Shown: positions 42,700-53,869, counted from the stretch's first letter. The stretch: DNA of 64,000 nt from Sternotherus odoratus (GCA_032164245.1 JAVMKO010000006.1:3921001-3985000), one strand, 5' to 3'. Notes: generated by a model not told the origin, from the letters alone. Translations and numbers: made by a program.

Positions 42700-42790
42700 G
42701 AAATTGGGATTGATTTTCAGAAGTGATGAGTGCCCACAGTGCTAAGTGAAGTCAATGGAAGCTACATATGCTCACCACCTCTGAACAACA
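42700..42790. repeat. Ancient palindromic relic (AAATCA-type)
   Basis: GATTGATTTTCAGAAGTGAT, GAGTGCCCACAGTGCTAAGT, AAGTCAATGGAAGCT and GCTCACCACCTCTGAACA form a loose inverted repeat (CAGAAGTGATGAGTG against its reverse in TGCTCACCACCTCTG). It is an old MITE-like family that I cannot name. Confidence 0.4.
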
Positions 42791-42945
42791 GGCTCTTGGT
42801 GTGTCAAGCTCAGCACCCAAAAACTGAGGTGTTATGAGAATGCATGGTGACTAGATAAGGTACCAGCAGATGATGCTCCAGAACGTGCAACATAGCTCTT
42901 GGCACTTTGGCACTGCTCTTCCCAACAGGACCCTCCCGCCCCCCG
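42791..42945. other. Unassigned short spacer
   Basis: Nothing is recognised. Confidence 0.4.
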
Positions 42946-42962
42946 CCCCCCCCCCCCCCCCG
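42946..42962. repeat. Poly-C run
   Basis: A run of about 16 C, likely error-prone in assembly and unstable in length. Confidence 0.9.
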
Positions 42963-42994
42963 GTGAGGCACCTGAAACCATTAGACACTTGTGA

Positions 42995-43335
42995 AAATTT
43001 CCGGCTAGGGCCCAGTTTTTTAAAGGTATTGAGTCACCGATGCACTGAGCATTGCCATGCCTAAGTGATTGAGGAGCTTAAATCTCACTTCCAAAAGGGA
43101 TTTAGACACTTAGGATTGTCTGTGGGATTTTGGCTCCTAAGTGCCTAAAAACCTTTTGAAAATAAGACTTAGACTTTTGAATCAGTTAGGCATGGTAACA
43201 CCAACACACTAACACCTAAGTTCTTTTAAAAATCTGAGCCTACGCGACTCATTTAAGGCTCCCATGTCTGAATTATTGGCCTAAATGCTTAAGGGTAAAA
43301 ATTTCAAAGCTCTCTAGGGAATTTGGATTCCCAGA
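42995..43335. repeat. Ancient palindromic relic (CCTAAGTGCCTAAA-type)
   Basis: GGGCCCAGTTTTTTAAAGGT at the left and TTCTTTTAAAAATCTGAGCC at 43221-43240 are inverted ends; TTTGGCTCCTAAGTGCCTAA and AACACCTAAGTTC are internal words. A piece of similar wording (GGCCAGATTTTTAAAGGTGC, AGGTGCTTAAAC) occurs at 56289-56425. Confidence 0.5.
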
Positions 43336-44519
43336 TTTAGAAATCTCTGCTGAACTCGATTATTTATTATTGCTTCTCTTGGGTTTATTTTCAAAAGATG
43401 GTTTGGGGTGGAAGTATCTGGATGTGCTTGTGCATGTTTCATACAAGCTCTCATGACAAATGTAGAAAATCTTTCTGGGGTCACCTACTTGTGGTTGCTT
43501 TAAGGTAATTTCGAACGTCGCTGGATTTGTGTGAAGGACTAATGGCAGGATTTTCATCTTTAAAAGTCGTGCATGGGAAAATGAGCTGCTGGCATCAGAC
43601 TAAGATACCAAGCCCTGGCTGATGTTATTACTTAGCCCTTTTGGATGCTGAGATTTTATGCTATCCCCCTTGTTATTAATATACTTGCAAATTAGGAGAG
43701 ATTGGGCCTTTCTTTATTGTTCTTTGCCAGACTGGACCCAACATGTGTGGATGCATAAAGCTGTGAAGCAAGGAGCCCTTTAGTGCTTTTGCAACTGCTA
43801 CAGTAAATTTCAAGGTTCACAAATTCAACATCAAAAAAAAAAAAATCTCCCTGAGGACAAGGTGTGGACTCCTCCCCAGTCAATCCAAGCCTAAATTCCA
43901 ATCCCACTTTTTGTTTTTGGTGGACTGCTTTATAACTCCAGGGGAAAGAGCAGATGTGGCATTAGAAAGAAATGAAAAAAAAAATTCAAACCAGCTGTGG
44001 AGAAAGGCAACCCCAACAAGCTGGTATTTGCAGGAAAAACCACTTTGGTTTCAAGTTTTCAAAATGAAACTCATGAAAAATCACTGGGGAGGATGGAAAC
44101 TAGCTACCTAAATGTCACACACCAGAATGCTGAGATCATTTGTTTTTGAAATAAATCTTCCTTTACAGCTGGTGTAAAAATATTAATTTTCTAGGAAAGG
44201 AAAAGCTTTATTCCTCTATTAAACACTTATGTATAGGATTTGGCAGCGGTATCCAGACTTACGATATGTTAATTAGAGCTAGACCTGCTAAGTCACCTGT
44301 TGACCATAAATATTTTTAATAGATGTTATAGACACAAACAATATTTTAGTGGCGCCTTCATCTTATTTCTGTACCTACAAACTCCTTCCTCTATGCTCTG
44401 TCTTGCATCTTTTTCACATGAAAAATGTAAATTAAAACATGTGTCCGGGAGACATTCTCCCCTCCCCCCCCCAAGTTGTAACTCTCCAGTATAATCCTGA
44501 TATGGAGAATAAGGATTAT
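43336..44519. other. Unassigned AT-rich sequence
   Basis: No gene or repeat family is recognised. A-rich runs lie near 43831 and 43974. Confidence 0.5.
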
Positions 44520-44725
44520 TATTATATGGATCCAATCACTGTAGCATCTGAGTGCCCCCAGACTAGTCCGGTGAAGTAGGGGAGAACTGTTTTCCCTATT
44601 CTACAGATGAGGAACAGAGAATTTAGGTAGCTTGCCCAAAGTCGCAAAGGAAGTTAATGGCAGGGCAAGGAATTGAATTTAGTTTTCCCAAATGAGCACT
44701 TTAACCATTGGGCCATTCCTCCTCC
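44520..44725 (-). repeat. MIR-like SINE
   Basis: The plus strand reads CACTGTAGCATCTGAGTGCC, then CCCTATTCTACAGATGAGG, GCTTGCCCAAAGTCGCAAAG and TTTAACCATTGGGCCATTCC. It is colinear with the copy at 22.03-22.28 kb, including the left 'TGTAGCATCTGAG' part. Confidence 0.7.
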
Positions 44726-46014
44726 CTTGCAGGGCAGGATGCAACATAGCTGTATCTAAAAGATCATTCCTTTGGAATACTTATTCAGATTTCTCTATTT
44801 ATTATTACAGTGTGTGTCTTGTATTCAGATATATTTGTTAGGGAAAGCTTCTGTAGTTGAGTTATTTTTACTGATATGTGAAGGCTGGTTCCTTGTTGCT
44901 GAAAGGAAAGGCAATCTCTGTCAGGCCATATTGTCAGTAATGATCCTTTGCATGTAGAACAGAAAGAGACATCAATAAAACCAATAAAGATGTCTTTAAA
45001 GTTTAATGGATGAATCCGAAGGTATGACTCAGCAGGACAAAAGGTTAAATAGGATAAAACTAATTTTCATGTGAAATGAAATGAAAATAAAACAGAATTG
45101 TGACTTATTATAAGCGACTGAGAAAACGTTTTGAATCTTTGACCTTTGCTCTGTCTCTGACAGCTGTCAAAATACTGTGGGACCAGACTGTTAAACATTA
45201 CTGGGAATAAAGTCTTTGGGCAATATTATATCCTGGTGTACTTCAAGACATCCTCAACTGTTCGCTGTCCAACAGGGACTCATGGAATAGACTCCTTGAG
45301 TTGTAAACCCTTCCCAGCCCCCTCTGGAAGTATCTGCTTTGAATGCCACAGAGGTGGGATCAAAGGAGGAAATGGGATACCTGCCACCCAGTTTGATTGC
45401 CATCACATTAAGCACAATTTTCAAAAGTGCTCGGGACGAGCATATAGAGCATCCGGTTGGGATATGGGACTTCCCTAAGCAATACACACACCTGATGAAT
45501 CCATCCTTCAGGGGGACTGGTCCATTGCTGGACAGACATGGCTTGAAGCCAGCAGGTTTCATCTCTGTCGTGATCAAGAGCCCTGTATAGTGGGTCTGAC
45601 CAGTACTGTTCAATCCAGAGAGGTTCCATCAGTTACGGTGGTCATGGTGATTCTGAAGATTTTAGAAGTTTTGGATAAGTTTAGCCACAGCTAAGAACTG
45701 GTGGCCTGGACAGCTTCCATCTCACTGCCATGGGCGCCGAGAGGTGTGGCCATACTGTCCTTTATGCCCTCACATGGGAGCAAGAGGAGCACAGGGCTAG
45801 TCAAAAAATCTCCAGTCTCACGTGCACACACACCCAGAGTGGGCTCCACACAGACACACTTCAAAGAAGCCTGTCGAGATGGTTTCTAAGACCTTAATAT
45901 GAAATCTGTCGGCCTTGTTATTAGCGAAACCACGTTTAGTGTTTAGCATCAGCTAAATAAGCTTCCCTTCCCCTGAAGTCTCACAGGAATGTTAAAATCG
46001 ATTATGATGTCATA
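44726..46014. other. Unassigned sequence upstream of the PLE
   Basis: Frames at 45.2-45.6 kb occur on both strands (up to 119 codons) without domains. Confidence 0.45.
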
Positions 46015-46019
46015 AAATC

Positions 46020-46860
46020 TTGAAGAGGCTGATAAAGGAGGCGCTGTTGTCATCATGGACAGGTCTGACTACCAAAAGGAGGCAACTCTCCAACACCAAG
46101 TTCTACAGGTCTCTTCCCTCAGATCCCACTGAGGAATATACTAAGAAACTGCACCATCTACTCAGGGCACTCCCTACACCTACACAGGAACAAATTAACA
46201 TACCCTCAGAGCCCTGACCAGGGTTATTCTATTACCCAAGATCCACAAACCTGGAAATCCTGGACACCTCATCATCTCGGGCATTGGCACTCTCACTGAA
46301 GGACTGTCTGATATTTGGACTCTCTACTCAGACCCTACGCCACCAGCACTCCCAGCTATCTCCATGACACCACTGACTTCCTGAGAAAACTACAATGCAT
46401 TGGTGATCTTCCAAAAAACACCATCCTAGCCACCATGGATGTAGAGGCTCTCTACACAAACATCCCACACAGAGATGGAACACAAGCTGTCCGGAATAGT
46501 ATCCCTGATGATGCCACAGCACAAGTGGTTGCTGAGCTCTGTGACTTTATCCTCACACACAATTATTTCAAATTTGGTGACAATATATACCTTCAAACCA
46601 GTGGCACTGCTATGGGCACCCGCATGCCCCCACAGCATGCCAACATCTTTATGGCTGACCTGGAACAACGTTTCCTCAACTCTCATCCACTCACGCCCCT
46701 TCTCTATCTATGCTACATTGATGACATCTTCATCATCTGGACCCATGGGAAAGAAACTCTGGAAGAATTCCACCATGATTTCAACAACTTCCACCCACCA
46801 TCCACCTCAGCCTGGACCAGTCTACATGGGAGGTCCACTTCCTAGACACTACAGTGCAAA
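46020..46860 (+). pseudogene. PLE reverse transcriptase domain
   Basis: The readable order is: GGAVVIMDRSDYQ, NTKFYRSLPSDPTEEY, ATMDVEALYTNIPH (motif A, with the catalytic D in MDVEALYTNIP) and SGTAMGTRMPPQHANIFMA (motif B, about 46598-46655), then YIDDIFIIW (motif C; YIDD codons at 46714-46725). These are the telomerase-like reverse transcriptase motifs of PLEs. The frame changes at least near 46080, 46240 and 46310, and the 46315 frame runs into a stop at 46845. All catalytic motifs are still legible although the gene is dead. Confidence 0.9.
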
Positions 46861-47502
46861 TTAATGATGGCCACATTAACACCACCCTATACTGAAAACC
46901 TACCGACAGCTATGCCTACCTTCATGCTACGCCTACCTTCATGCCACCAGCTTCCATCCCATACACACCACATGATCCATTGTCTACAGCCAAGCACTGA
47001 GGTACAGTCGTATTTGCTCCAACCCCTCAGAGACCAACACCTGCAAGATCTTCACCAAGCTTTCTCAAAACTATAATACCCACATGAGGAAATAAGGACA
47101 CAGATCAACAGAGCCAGACGTGTACCCAGAAGCCTGCTGCTGCAAGACAAGCCCAAGGAAGTAAACAACGGAACACCACTGGCCATCACCTACAGTCCTC
47201 AGTTAAAACTTCTCCAACGGATCATCAGTGATCTACAACCCATCCTGGACAACAATCCCTCACTTTCATAGGCCCTGGGAGGCAGGTCAGTCCTGGCACA
47301 CAGACAACCCGACAACCTCAAGCATATTCTCACCAGCAACAGCACACCACGCCATAATAACTCCAACTCAGGGACCAATCCATGCAACAAACCTCGATGC
47401 CAACTCTACCCACATATCTACACCAGCAACACCATCACAGGACCTAACCAGATCACCCACACCATCACTGGTTCATTCACCTGCACATCAACCAACGTCA
47501 TA
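46861..47502 (+). pseudogene. PLE linker between RT and endonuclease
   Basis: Pieces in different frames can be read as parts of one protein, for example NTTLY and KPTDSYAY early on and FTCTSTNVIYAI just before the endonuclease. Frameshifts separate them. A Cys/His-rich patch near 47390-47415 (PCNKPRCQLYPH) resembles the short zinc-binding stretch found before the GIY-YIG domain in PLEs. Confidence 0.7.
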
Positions 47503-47871
47503 TATGCCATTATATGCTACCAATGTCCCTCTGCTATGTACATCGGCCAAACTGGACAGTCCCTACGAAAAAGGATAAATGGACACAAATCAGTTATCAG
47601 GAATGGCAATATACAAAAACCTGTAGGAGAACACTTCAGCCTGCCTGGACACACAATTACAGATTTATAAGTCCCTATATTGCAGCAAAAAAACTTCAAG
47701 ACCAGACTGCAAAGAGAAGTTGCAGAGCTTCAATTCATTTTCAAATTTGATACAATCAACTCTGGACTGAATAGGGATTATGAATGGTTAGCTAACTACA
47801 AGAGCAGTTTATCTTCTCTCGCTGTTCACAACTCCAGTTCAGCTGCTAGAGGAATACCTCACCCTCCCTGA
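47503..47871 (+). pseudogene. PLE GIY-YIG endonuclease and C-terminal tail
   Basis: The frame reads YAIICYQCPSAMYIGQTGQS, then RKRINGHKS, NGNIQKPVGEHF and LPGHT. The YIG codons are at 47539-47547; the 'Y-x-I' half sits at 47503-47511, so both halves of the signature are present, with the usual downstream R, GH and E positions. A single TAA at 47668-47670 breaks the frame; it reopens in the same frame as FKTRLQREVAELQFIFKFDT and NSGLNRDYEW to 47871. In live PLEs this nuclease nicks DNA to start target-primed reverse transcription. Confidence 0.9.
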
Positions 47872-47975
47872 TTAGAGATAACAAGCTGGTTCAACCTCAT
47901 TGGACCCACCCTGTTATCTCTACCCTGGTTTTTGCCTACCTATTTATACCTGCCCCTGGATACTCCCACTGCTTG

Positions 47976-48062
47976 CATCCGACGAAGTGGGTATTAGCCC
48001 ACGAAAACTTATGCTTCAATACTTTAGTTAGTCTTTAAGGTGCCACAGGACTCTTTGTAACT
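47976..48062 (+). repeat. PLE terminal repeat with hammerhead-like core
   Basis: It reads GCATCCGACGAAGTGGG, then TATTAGCCCACGAAAA, CTTATGCTTCAA, TTAGTCTTTAAGGTGCCACA and GGACTCTTTGT. This ties the coding PLE to the solitary repeats at 15.1, 30.3, 40.4, 50.1 and 50.8 kb. Position 4 of the hammerhead core is C instead of T in this copy. Confidence 0.8.
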
Positions 48063-48275
48063 TCTGCAAAATCAAGATTGGATGTTTGTTTTCCAAAAAG
48101 ATCTGCTTTAGTTCAGGGATGATGTATCAGACCTGGTGTAGCTGTGTCAGTGCCAGGATATGAAGGAGTCAAGGTGGGGGAGGTGATATCTTCTACCGGA
48201 TCAGCTTCTGTTGGTGAGAGAGAGAAGCTTTCCAGTTTACACAGAGCTCTTTTTCAGGTCTGGGCAATAAACTTC
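48063..48275. other. Unassigned spacer
   Basis: No feature is recognised. Confidence 0.5.
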
Positions 48276-48526
48276 CAGGGTTTGTCTACACAGTGACTAG
48301 ACACCCGTGGCTGGTCTGTGCCAGCCAACTTGGGCTCGCAGGACTTGGGCTCCGGGGCTATTTCACTGCTGTGTAGACGTCTGGGCTCAGGCTGGAGCCC
48401 AGGTTGTAGGACCCGGTGGGGTAGGAGGGTCCCAGAGCTTGAAAGTCTACCCAGCAATTAAATTGCCCCTTAGCCTGAATCAGTTGGGAGCGGACAGACA
48501 CAGGCCTTGCTATGTAGAGCTACCCA
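48276..48526. mobile_element. Fold-back MITE (hAT-like, 'GTCTACAC' ends)
   Basis: Left end CAGGGTTTGTCTACACAG; right end CTATGTAGAGCTACCC, its diverged inverse. Inside, GGCTGGTCTGTGCCAGCCAA and GGGCTCAGGCTGGAGCCCA are self-complementary, and the two halves mirror each other loosely (GGGGCTATTTCACTGC against GCAATTAAATTGCCCC). It stops 50 bp before LTR copy 2. Confidence 0.6.
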
Positions 48527-48959
48527 AACTGTCACAGCTAAACACAAGGTGGAACACATTGTTTAGCATAAATCGTTGTGACGGTGCTGTTCCTGGTGGG
48601 ATCCAACTGTGAGTGTCAGATCAGGACAGATTGCTTCCAAAAGGGCAACTACAGCCCAAAGCTGGGGTTTCTTCACACTAAGGCAAACCCAACCAGCCAA
48701 ACAGAAAAGACTTTGGTCTCACCCCACTGGCTAACCACAAGTCACACAAGCAATCCCCTTAAGACACTCCAGATTCCCAGTATCACCACCAGCAGCCACC
48801 TGTCCTGGGGATCAATGGTTATGAAAACCAACACCCCAAATAAAGAAAACGGTTCTTTCCAATTCCAAAGAATCAGGCCCCAGACCCAGGTCAATATACA
48901 AATGAGATCTTACCACAAATCACGCTGTAGACAATCCTTTAGAATCTAAAATCTAAAGG

Positions 48960-48965
48960 TTTATT
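48960..48965 (-). promoter_or_regulatory. Polyadenylation signal AATAAA of LTR copy 2
   Basis: TTTATT on the plus strand, at the position homologous to 25149-25154 in copy 1. Confidence 0.5.
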
Positions 48966-49227
48966 ATAAAAGGAAAAAGGTCTAGGTGAGGGTTAGGAAT
49001 GGTTAAAAGAAATCAATTACACGCAATAATGGCACATCTCTTAGCTTAGGCATGTAGCAAAGGTAGAATAACTGCAGGTTCAAATCAAAGTCTTTGGATG
49101 CACCCCATTGAGGGGTGGGTCAGCACCTTAGTCCAGAGTTCCCAGAGTAGCAAAGTTCCATCCAAAGCTGGAAACAAGGCAGGCTGAAGTCTGGAGGTAA
49201 AGACAAAATGGGGAATGTTCTTCCAGG

Positions 49228-49234
49228 CTTTATA
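49228..49234 (-). promoter_or_regulatory. TATA-like box of LTR copy 2
   Basis: TATAAAG on the minus strand at the position homologous to the TATA box of copy 1. Confidence 0.45.
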
Positions 49235-49694
49235 GACTTTTTCTTCTGGGCCAAGACCCTCCTCCTTCTTCTGCAGAGTCCGGTTGCAAGATGGAGGCTC
49301 ACAGTCACAAGGTCCAATCACCAGACTTTCCAGGATTCAGTTTCTGACCAGGCAGTGACATTCCTAGAGCAGCTTGGGTGTGGACAGGCCTATACAAAAT
49401 CCATTGTGTGGTTGATGTCCCTTAATGGGCCATCAGGCAGCCCCAGCCTGTCTGAGCCTTCACAGGAGCCAAGCCTAAGCTTGAAGTACAGCTTGAAGCT
49501 TTAACTTTAGTTACAAAATAGATACACACATATGGAATAGATACATACATAAGACACCTGTTATGACCCCCTTCACATAAGATTTCGTGCACCCATTGAT
49601 CTACACGGTACCAAACTATTTAATCGTTAACACATATTTCAAGGGACCATTCAAGGCGAAGTGGCTTGTTAACACCTCTACAGTTACGGGAAAG

Positions 49695-50212
49695 CTGGGG
49701 GGGAGGGGCTTTAGTGGGTTACAGTCTGTTGTAATAAGCCATCAATCCAGCGTCTTTATTCAGTCCATGATTTTTAGTGTCTCGCAGCAAAGAGATGAAT
49801 TTCAGTCTTCTGAAGGATTCCTTTAGGAGGAGGACTGAGAGTCAGATACAGAGTGACAAACATTTCCGCGGGTTCAATGGGGGCAAAACCCTAATATCCA
49901 TAAATGATAAGACCAGAATGGTTTAAGAATAGCAGCCCGGTTAGTTTAGTCTCTTTTACAGATTCTTGTCAACTGTCATAGATAAGAAACAGTGTAAATT
50001 TTCACTACAAAAGGTTTTTTTTTCTCCTGTTGATAATGGCCAATCCAAATTTAACAGCCTCTTAGAATTGGTATGGTAATGTATAACTTTTTTTTGCTTT
50101 CTGTGTGTATAAATGCATCTTACTTCTGGTTGTTCTATTCTATGCATCCAATCAAGTGGGCTATAGCCCATGAAAGCTTATGCTGAAATAAACTGGTTAG
50201 TCTCTAAGATCA
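49695..50212. mobile_element. Mosaic of PLE 3'-region pieces
   Basis: The right part (about 50010-50212, plus strand) reads TTGATAATGGCCAATCC, GTGTGTATAAATGCATCTTA, GTGGGCTATAGCCCATGAAA and GGTTAGTCTCTAAG, a PLE 3' end. The left part contains ATCAATCCAGCGTCTTTATT and TCAGTCCATGATTTTTAGTG, which I judge to be PLE-type 3' sequence in the opposite orientation. The hammerhead-like core here reads CCAATCA and is lost on its 5' side. Confidence 0.5.
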
Positions 50213-50826
50213 GAATGATCACTCTGCACTGGCCTTATAAGTGGTGAGGAACACCAAATGCCCCAACACCACCACGGTGGGGGAAACCAGACAAGCACTA
50301 CGCTCTGAAATGAACTCACCTGGGAAAAAATAAAAGACAAAATCAGCACATCACCTCTGGGAGAACACTTTTCACCGAGCGATTCTGCTTCACTGGAATA
50401 CTCAACAATTCCCATCCTTCCGCTTGTTGTGAGGGAAAATCTCCTTTTTGAACTCTAATCTTCATGTCTTTTCCACTATCCATTCTGGAATGTTTTGCTC
50501 ATCACTATATGTTAAATGATTTTGAGTTTAATAGGTTGAGACCCTCTGGCAGATTTCCCTACTATCAATAAGGAGCTCAACCATCCTTTTGATGTGAAAT
50601 CTATTCTTCTAATTCATAAATGTTCTTGAATGTAACCATTAGAAATCTGTGGGCAGGAATCTACTTTCTTTCAGAATACCTCCATGAATTTCAGCCACTG
50701 ACTACTCCAGAGGTAAGTTGGAGCAACATCTAATCTTCCTGTCTCTAATGAGGTTCCATCTCATGATACAACTGTGGAGGCAGAATCTCCAGAACCTCCC
50801 AATCAGGATTTTAAAGAGCATCCCGA
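50213..50826. other. Unassigned sequence
   Basis: No gene or repeat is recognised. Confidence 0.5.
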
Positions 50827-50945
50827 AAGAACAAGCAGTCCTTGTGGCACCTTAGAGACTAACCAATTTATTTGGGCATAAGCTTTCATGGGCTAGAACC
50901 CACTTCATCAGGTGCATAGAGTGGAACGTACAGTAGGGTTTTCCC
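50827..50945 (-). mobile_element. PLE terminal repeat, best hammerhead-like copy
   Basis: The plus strand reads AAGAACAAGCAGTCCTTGTG, GCACCTTAGAGACTAACC, AATTTATTTGGGCATAAGCT, TTCATGGGCTAGAACCCAC and TTCATCAGGTGCATAGAGTG. On the minus strand the core CTGATGA (plus 50905-50911), a stem-loop and GAAA (plus 50884-50887) are all intact. Confidence 0.75.
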
Positions 50946-52544
50946 CAGCAGTCATGCTCCACAAACAAACCCACATGCAGGCCTTGCCTCCTGTGAAATC
51001 CATTCATTTCCTGATCTCAGAGGATAATCATAAAACAGTCATTATTTTAGATAGAACAACCACTTCCAGACAGGGTCAGGAATAAAAAATCCTTCATCTT
51101 TCCTTTTTAAAAACTCTTTTTAGGAGCTGTTGGGACATTTGTTATCACCGTCGTCACACTAGACGGAACTTCCACCTCTACCACCATGAAGGGAGAGACA
51201 GCCTTTGTCAATACACCTGATCCTTGATGTAGCCACAGATCAAACAAGGCCTGGGACCAGAAAACCCCTTGTACTTTCTTTCTTTGCCCTGATGGTAATG
51301 AACAGCACAAGCAGGGGAAAGGCCCAGCTCTGATGCAGCTGGAGAGAAAGAACAAACATCAAATGTATTGGAGAGAAGACGAAAACTAAGAGGAGAAAGC
51401 AAAGAAGATAAAAGAGCAAAAAAGAAAAAGAAACCGTGGTGAGACCAAGGGGAAAGGTGACTTTTGATATCAAGCTTCATAAACTGATTGCATGTACATC
51501 ATTTGTACCAAGAGGGGGAGAGACAGATTCCGCTCCAGCTTGGGGAGTTTTTTTCTTATCCTAAAGATAAAATAATAAACATGAATTACCCATGACACCG
51601 AGTGGGAAGGAATTATGCTTTTATTACATTTCATGCTGCATATCGGTCACGTGCCTGGGTCGTTCATCAAAGCTCAAGGAAAACAGTTTCACGCTCCTCT
51701 GAGCGGCATCCCTCTGAACCTGAGTGTAGCTCTGCCAGGGGATCTAAAGGACAGGGGCGGGGAGGGGAAGCACAGGCAGCCCAAAGTAGTTTTGGATCTC
51801 TGCAGTGAAGTGTGGGCCAGGCAACCTGGGAGGCCTTCTCCATCTCTGTCAACCACGATCTGGGTAAGTAGGACTGGTTCAGCCGAAAAAGCACAATACA
51901 GACATTTTAAAAATGGAGGGAATAGACGCAAAGGATCACCTCAGAGACGAAAACAGTGACCACCACCACTAAGGTAAAAAATGATGTGGATTTCTAGGTG
52001 GTGGAACCTCCAGACAGCTGTGCATAGTGGTTGTACCTCTATTCTGACCCATTCTGAGCTCATGTCAGCCCAACTCAAAAGTCCAAACAATTTTTTTTAA
52101 AGTAAGATGATTAGGGAAGGACGGGAGAAATACACGTAAATTAATTCTTACTATTGTTACTCCTCAGTCTAGAACTAGCCTTCATATATCCTGCCACTGC
52201 TCAGTCCTTTAACCACCCTCCCCCCGAGCACTCACATTCTCTCAAGGGACCTAAATCAAAATAATCTAAAAAATTCCTCAGCTTCCCAGCAAAATCCCAA
52301 CTCCTGAATCTTCAGACAACACCGGCACCACTCAGCTTCCTCTTGTCACCCCACCGCCCCAGTGCGCTTGGCTCCTAAATTGTCTAGAAGAGATGACGGG
52401 CCATCTCAGTCATGTTGTGCCTGAGACGGGCTCTCTGAGAAGTTCTTAGCTGCCTTCCCCAATTGGGACTCTACGCCCAATGTTCTTTGATGCTTTTTAA
52501 TTTTCTTCTTGTATTCCTAGTGTTCCGGACCCAGCTGGAGACCA
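50946..52544. other. Unassigned sequence
   Basis: Frames up to 114 codons (51615-51959) show no domains. No repeat family is recognised. Confidence 0.5.
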
Positions 52545-52735
52545 CAGCTACACTCTTAGCGTTTTAACCCTAAATCCTGCTAAACCCAGGATTGTGAGTT
52601 CAATCCTTGAGGGGGCCATTTAGGGATCAGGGGCAAAAAAATCTGTCAGGGGACAGTACTTTGTCCTGCTAGTGTAGGCAGGGGGCTGGACTCAAAGACC
52701 TTTCAAGGTCCTTCCAGTTCTATGAGATAGATAGG
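52545..52735 (+). repeat. tRNA-derived SINE with CR1-like tail (turtle Cry/polIII SINE type)
   Basis: CCTGCTAAACCCAGGATTGT is followed by GAGTTCAATCC (52596-52606), a good B box. The body runs GAGGGGGCCATTTAGGGATC, AAAAATCTGTCAGGGGACAG and GGGGGCTGGACTCAAAGACC, ending TCCTTCCAGTTCTATGAGA and a GATA-like tail. The tail matches the end of CR1, as in SINEs mobilised by CR1 reverse transcriptase. The A box is poorly kept. Confidence 0.75.
52596..52606 (+). promoter_or_regulatory. RNA polymerase III B box of the SINE
   Basis: GAGTTCAATCC fits the GGTTCRANNCC B-box pattern with one change at position 2. It sits in the tRNA-derived head of the SINE. Confidence 0.65.
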
Positions 52736-53869
52736 TATATGGAGATATACCTAACCCCACAAACAAGGTCCTGGCCTCAGAAACGGAATCAAGTTGCATG
52801 TCCTCTATCTACTTTCATAAAGTATATTCTCGATCGAGAGGTTTTAAGGATAAATTGTCAAATGAACCGAGGTGTTTGCTCTCTTGAGACTCTTCCTTGG
52901 CTATCAAAATGAAGATGTGGCGTATCTCCAGCTCATTCTTTTTCACGAGGATGGTCTGGTCTACTCCCCAAAAGACACGGCAAAGGAGCAATATATTATA
53001 AACCTTCGCAATCTGTATGAGAATGTTTTTGTTAGCTGGCAGTGCATAGCAGGAGATTGATTGAGAGACTCCAGCTCAATGAAAGAGCCACTTATAATGG
53101 GTGGTACAAACAACAGTGCAGTTGCATAGTTCACCATTATCAGAATGTGCCTCTGTATCTGCAGACACTACAGCCATGAACAGGATGAGAAGGACGAAGA
53201 CAAGCTGTGGCTGTGATAACAAGAATGGCAGGTGAAATAGGAGCAGTACCTAGACTTTCAGTTTTGATGAACCTTCGCATTCACTAAATTAGGGCGAGTC
53301 TAGATATGTCATTTGAGACAGGACAATCCACAACAGCAGCAATTCTGCACCCCAGAACTTGCAAGTTGATTTTCTTTTTCAATCATGACTGGTTTAGTCT
53401 AGTAAAACTATACAATTTGCTTGCTCAAGGCCTTGGCATTCATTCTCATCAGAGCAATCACAGGGAAATACCTGCCAAGATCCTAACCTGAAGATGAAAC
53501 AACAAGTAAATTTTCATGACAGCCATTAGAAGCCTCCCCCCACCCCCCATATTCACGTTTCTAAAAAAAGGAGAGAGAGAGAAAAAGACTGAAAAACCCT
53601 CTAATGGGCAATAATCATAAAAAGGTGGCACTTAAGCAAGTTCCTTTACCCAGGCCTACTCCCACTCTTAAAGACTGGACAGACATTCATCAAATTCTAT
53701 CAAACATGCTGCTCCTTAAAGAGCTTTTGTGAGCAGACGGGGCAGGATGTTGATACACGCGCTGGCTGTCTCTTGGTTGCCTTCTATAAAAAGCTGCACA
53801 CGTCTGTGTGTACCAACAGTGAGGTTAAAAACGGACGCGTTTTGTGCCGAGTTTCTCATTGACAATTCA
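52736..53869. other. Unassigned sequence
   Basis: A 62-codon frame at 52872-53060 starts with GTG and reads like a plausible peptide but shows no known domain or exon signals. The stretch 53566-53583 is a GA-rich run. Confidence 0.45.

Larger units (their letters stand above)
46015..48062 (+). mobile_element. Penelope-like retroelement (PLE), 5'-truncated, decayed
   Basis: This is the most complete PLE body in the window: a reverse transcriptase region (46020-46860), a linker (46860-47500), a GIY-YIG endonuclease (47503-47670) and a C-terminal tail (to about 47870), followed by a 3' untranslated region. It ends with the same terminal repeat seen alone elsewhere (47976-48062). The reading frame shifts several times. 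It enters the element inside the N-terminal region, so the start is lost. Confidence 0.9.
48577..49575 (-). mobile_element. Solo-LTR-like element, copy 2 (999 bp)
   Basis: Colinear with copy 1 (24767-25822) over its whole length and with the same two ends. The first 250 bp differ at only about one base in twenty by eye; later parts have a few short deletions. A TATA-like box and AATAAA are at the corresponding minus-strand positions. No target duplication is apparent and no internal region is attached. Confidence 0.55.

Noticed and set aside
24767..49575. One complete provirus bounded by the two LTR-like copies 24 kb apart
   Set aside because: The interval contains PLE, CR1, MITEs and unassigned DNA but no gag-pol or env-like frames. 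The spacing is too long and the copies differ in length, so they are independent insertions.
52545..52735. Functional tRNA gene
   Set aside because: The B box is good but the A box and acceptor stem are not; the CR1-like tail shows that it is a SINE.
52872..53060. 62-codon frame that reads like a real peptide
   Set aside because: It starts at GTG, has no convincing splice sites or domain, and one short frame in 64 kb of AT-rich DNA is expected by chance.
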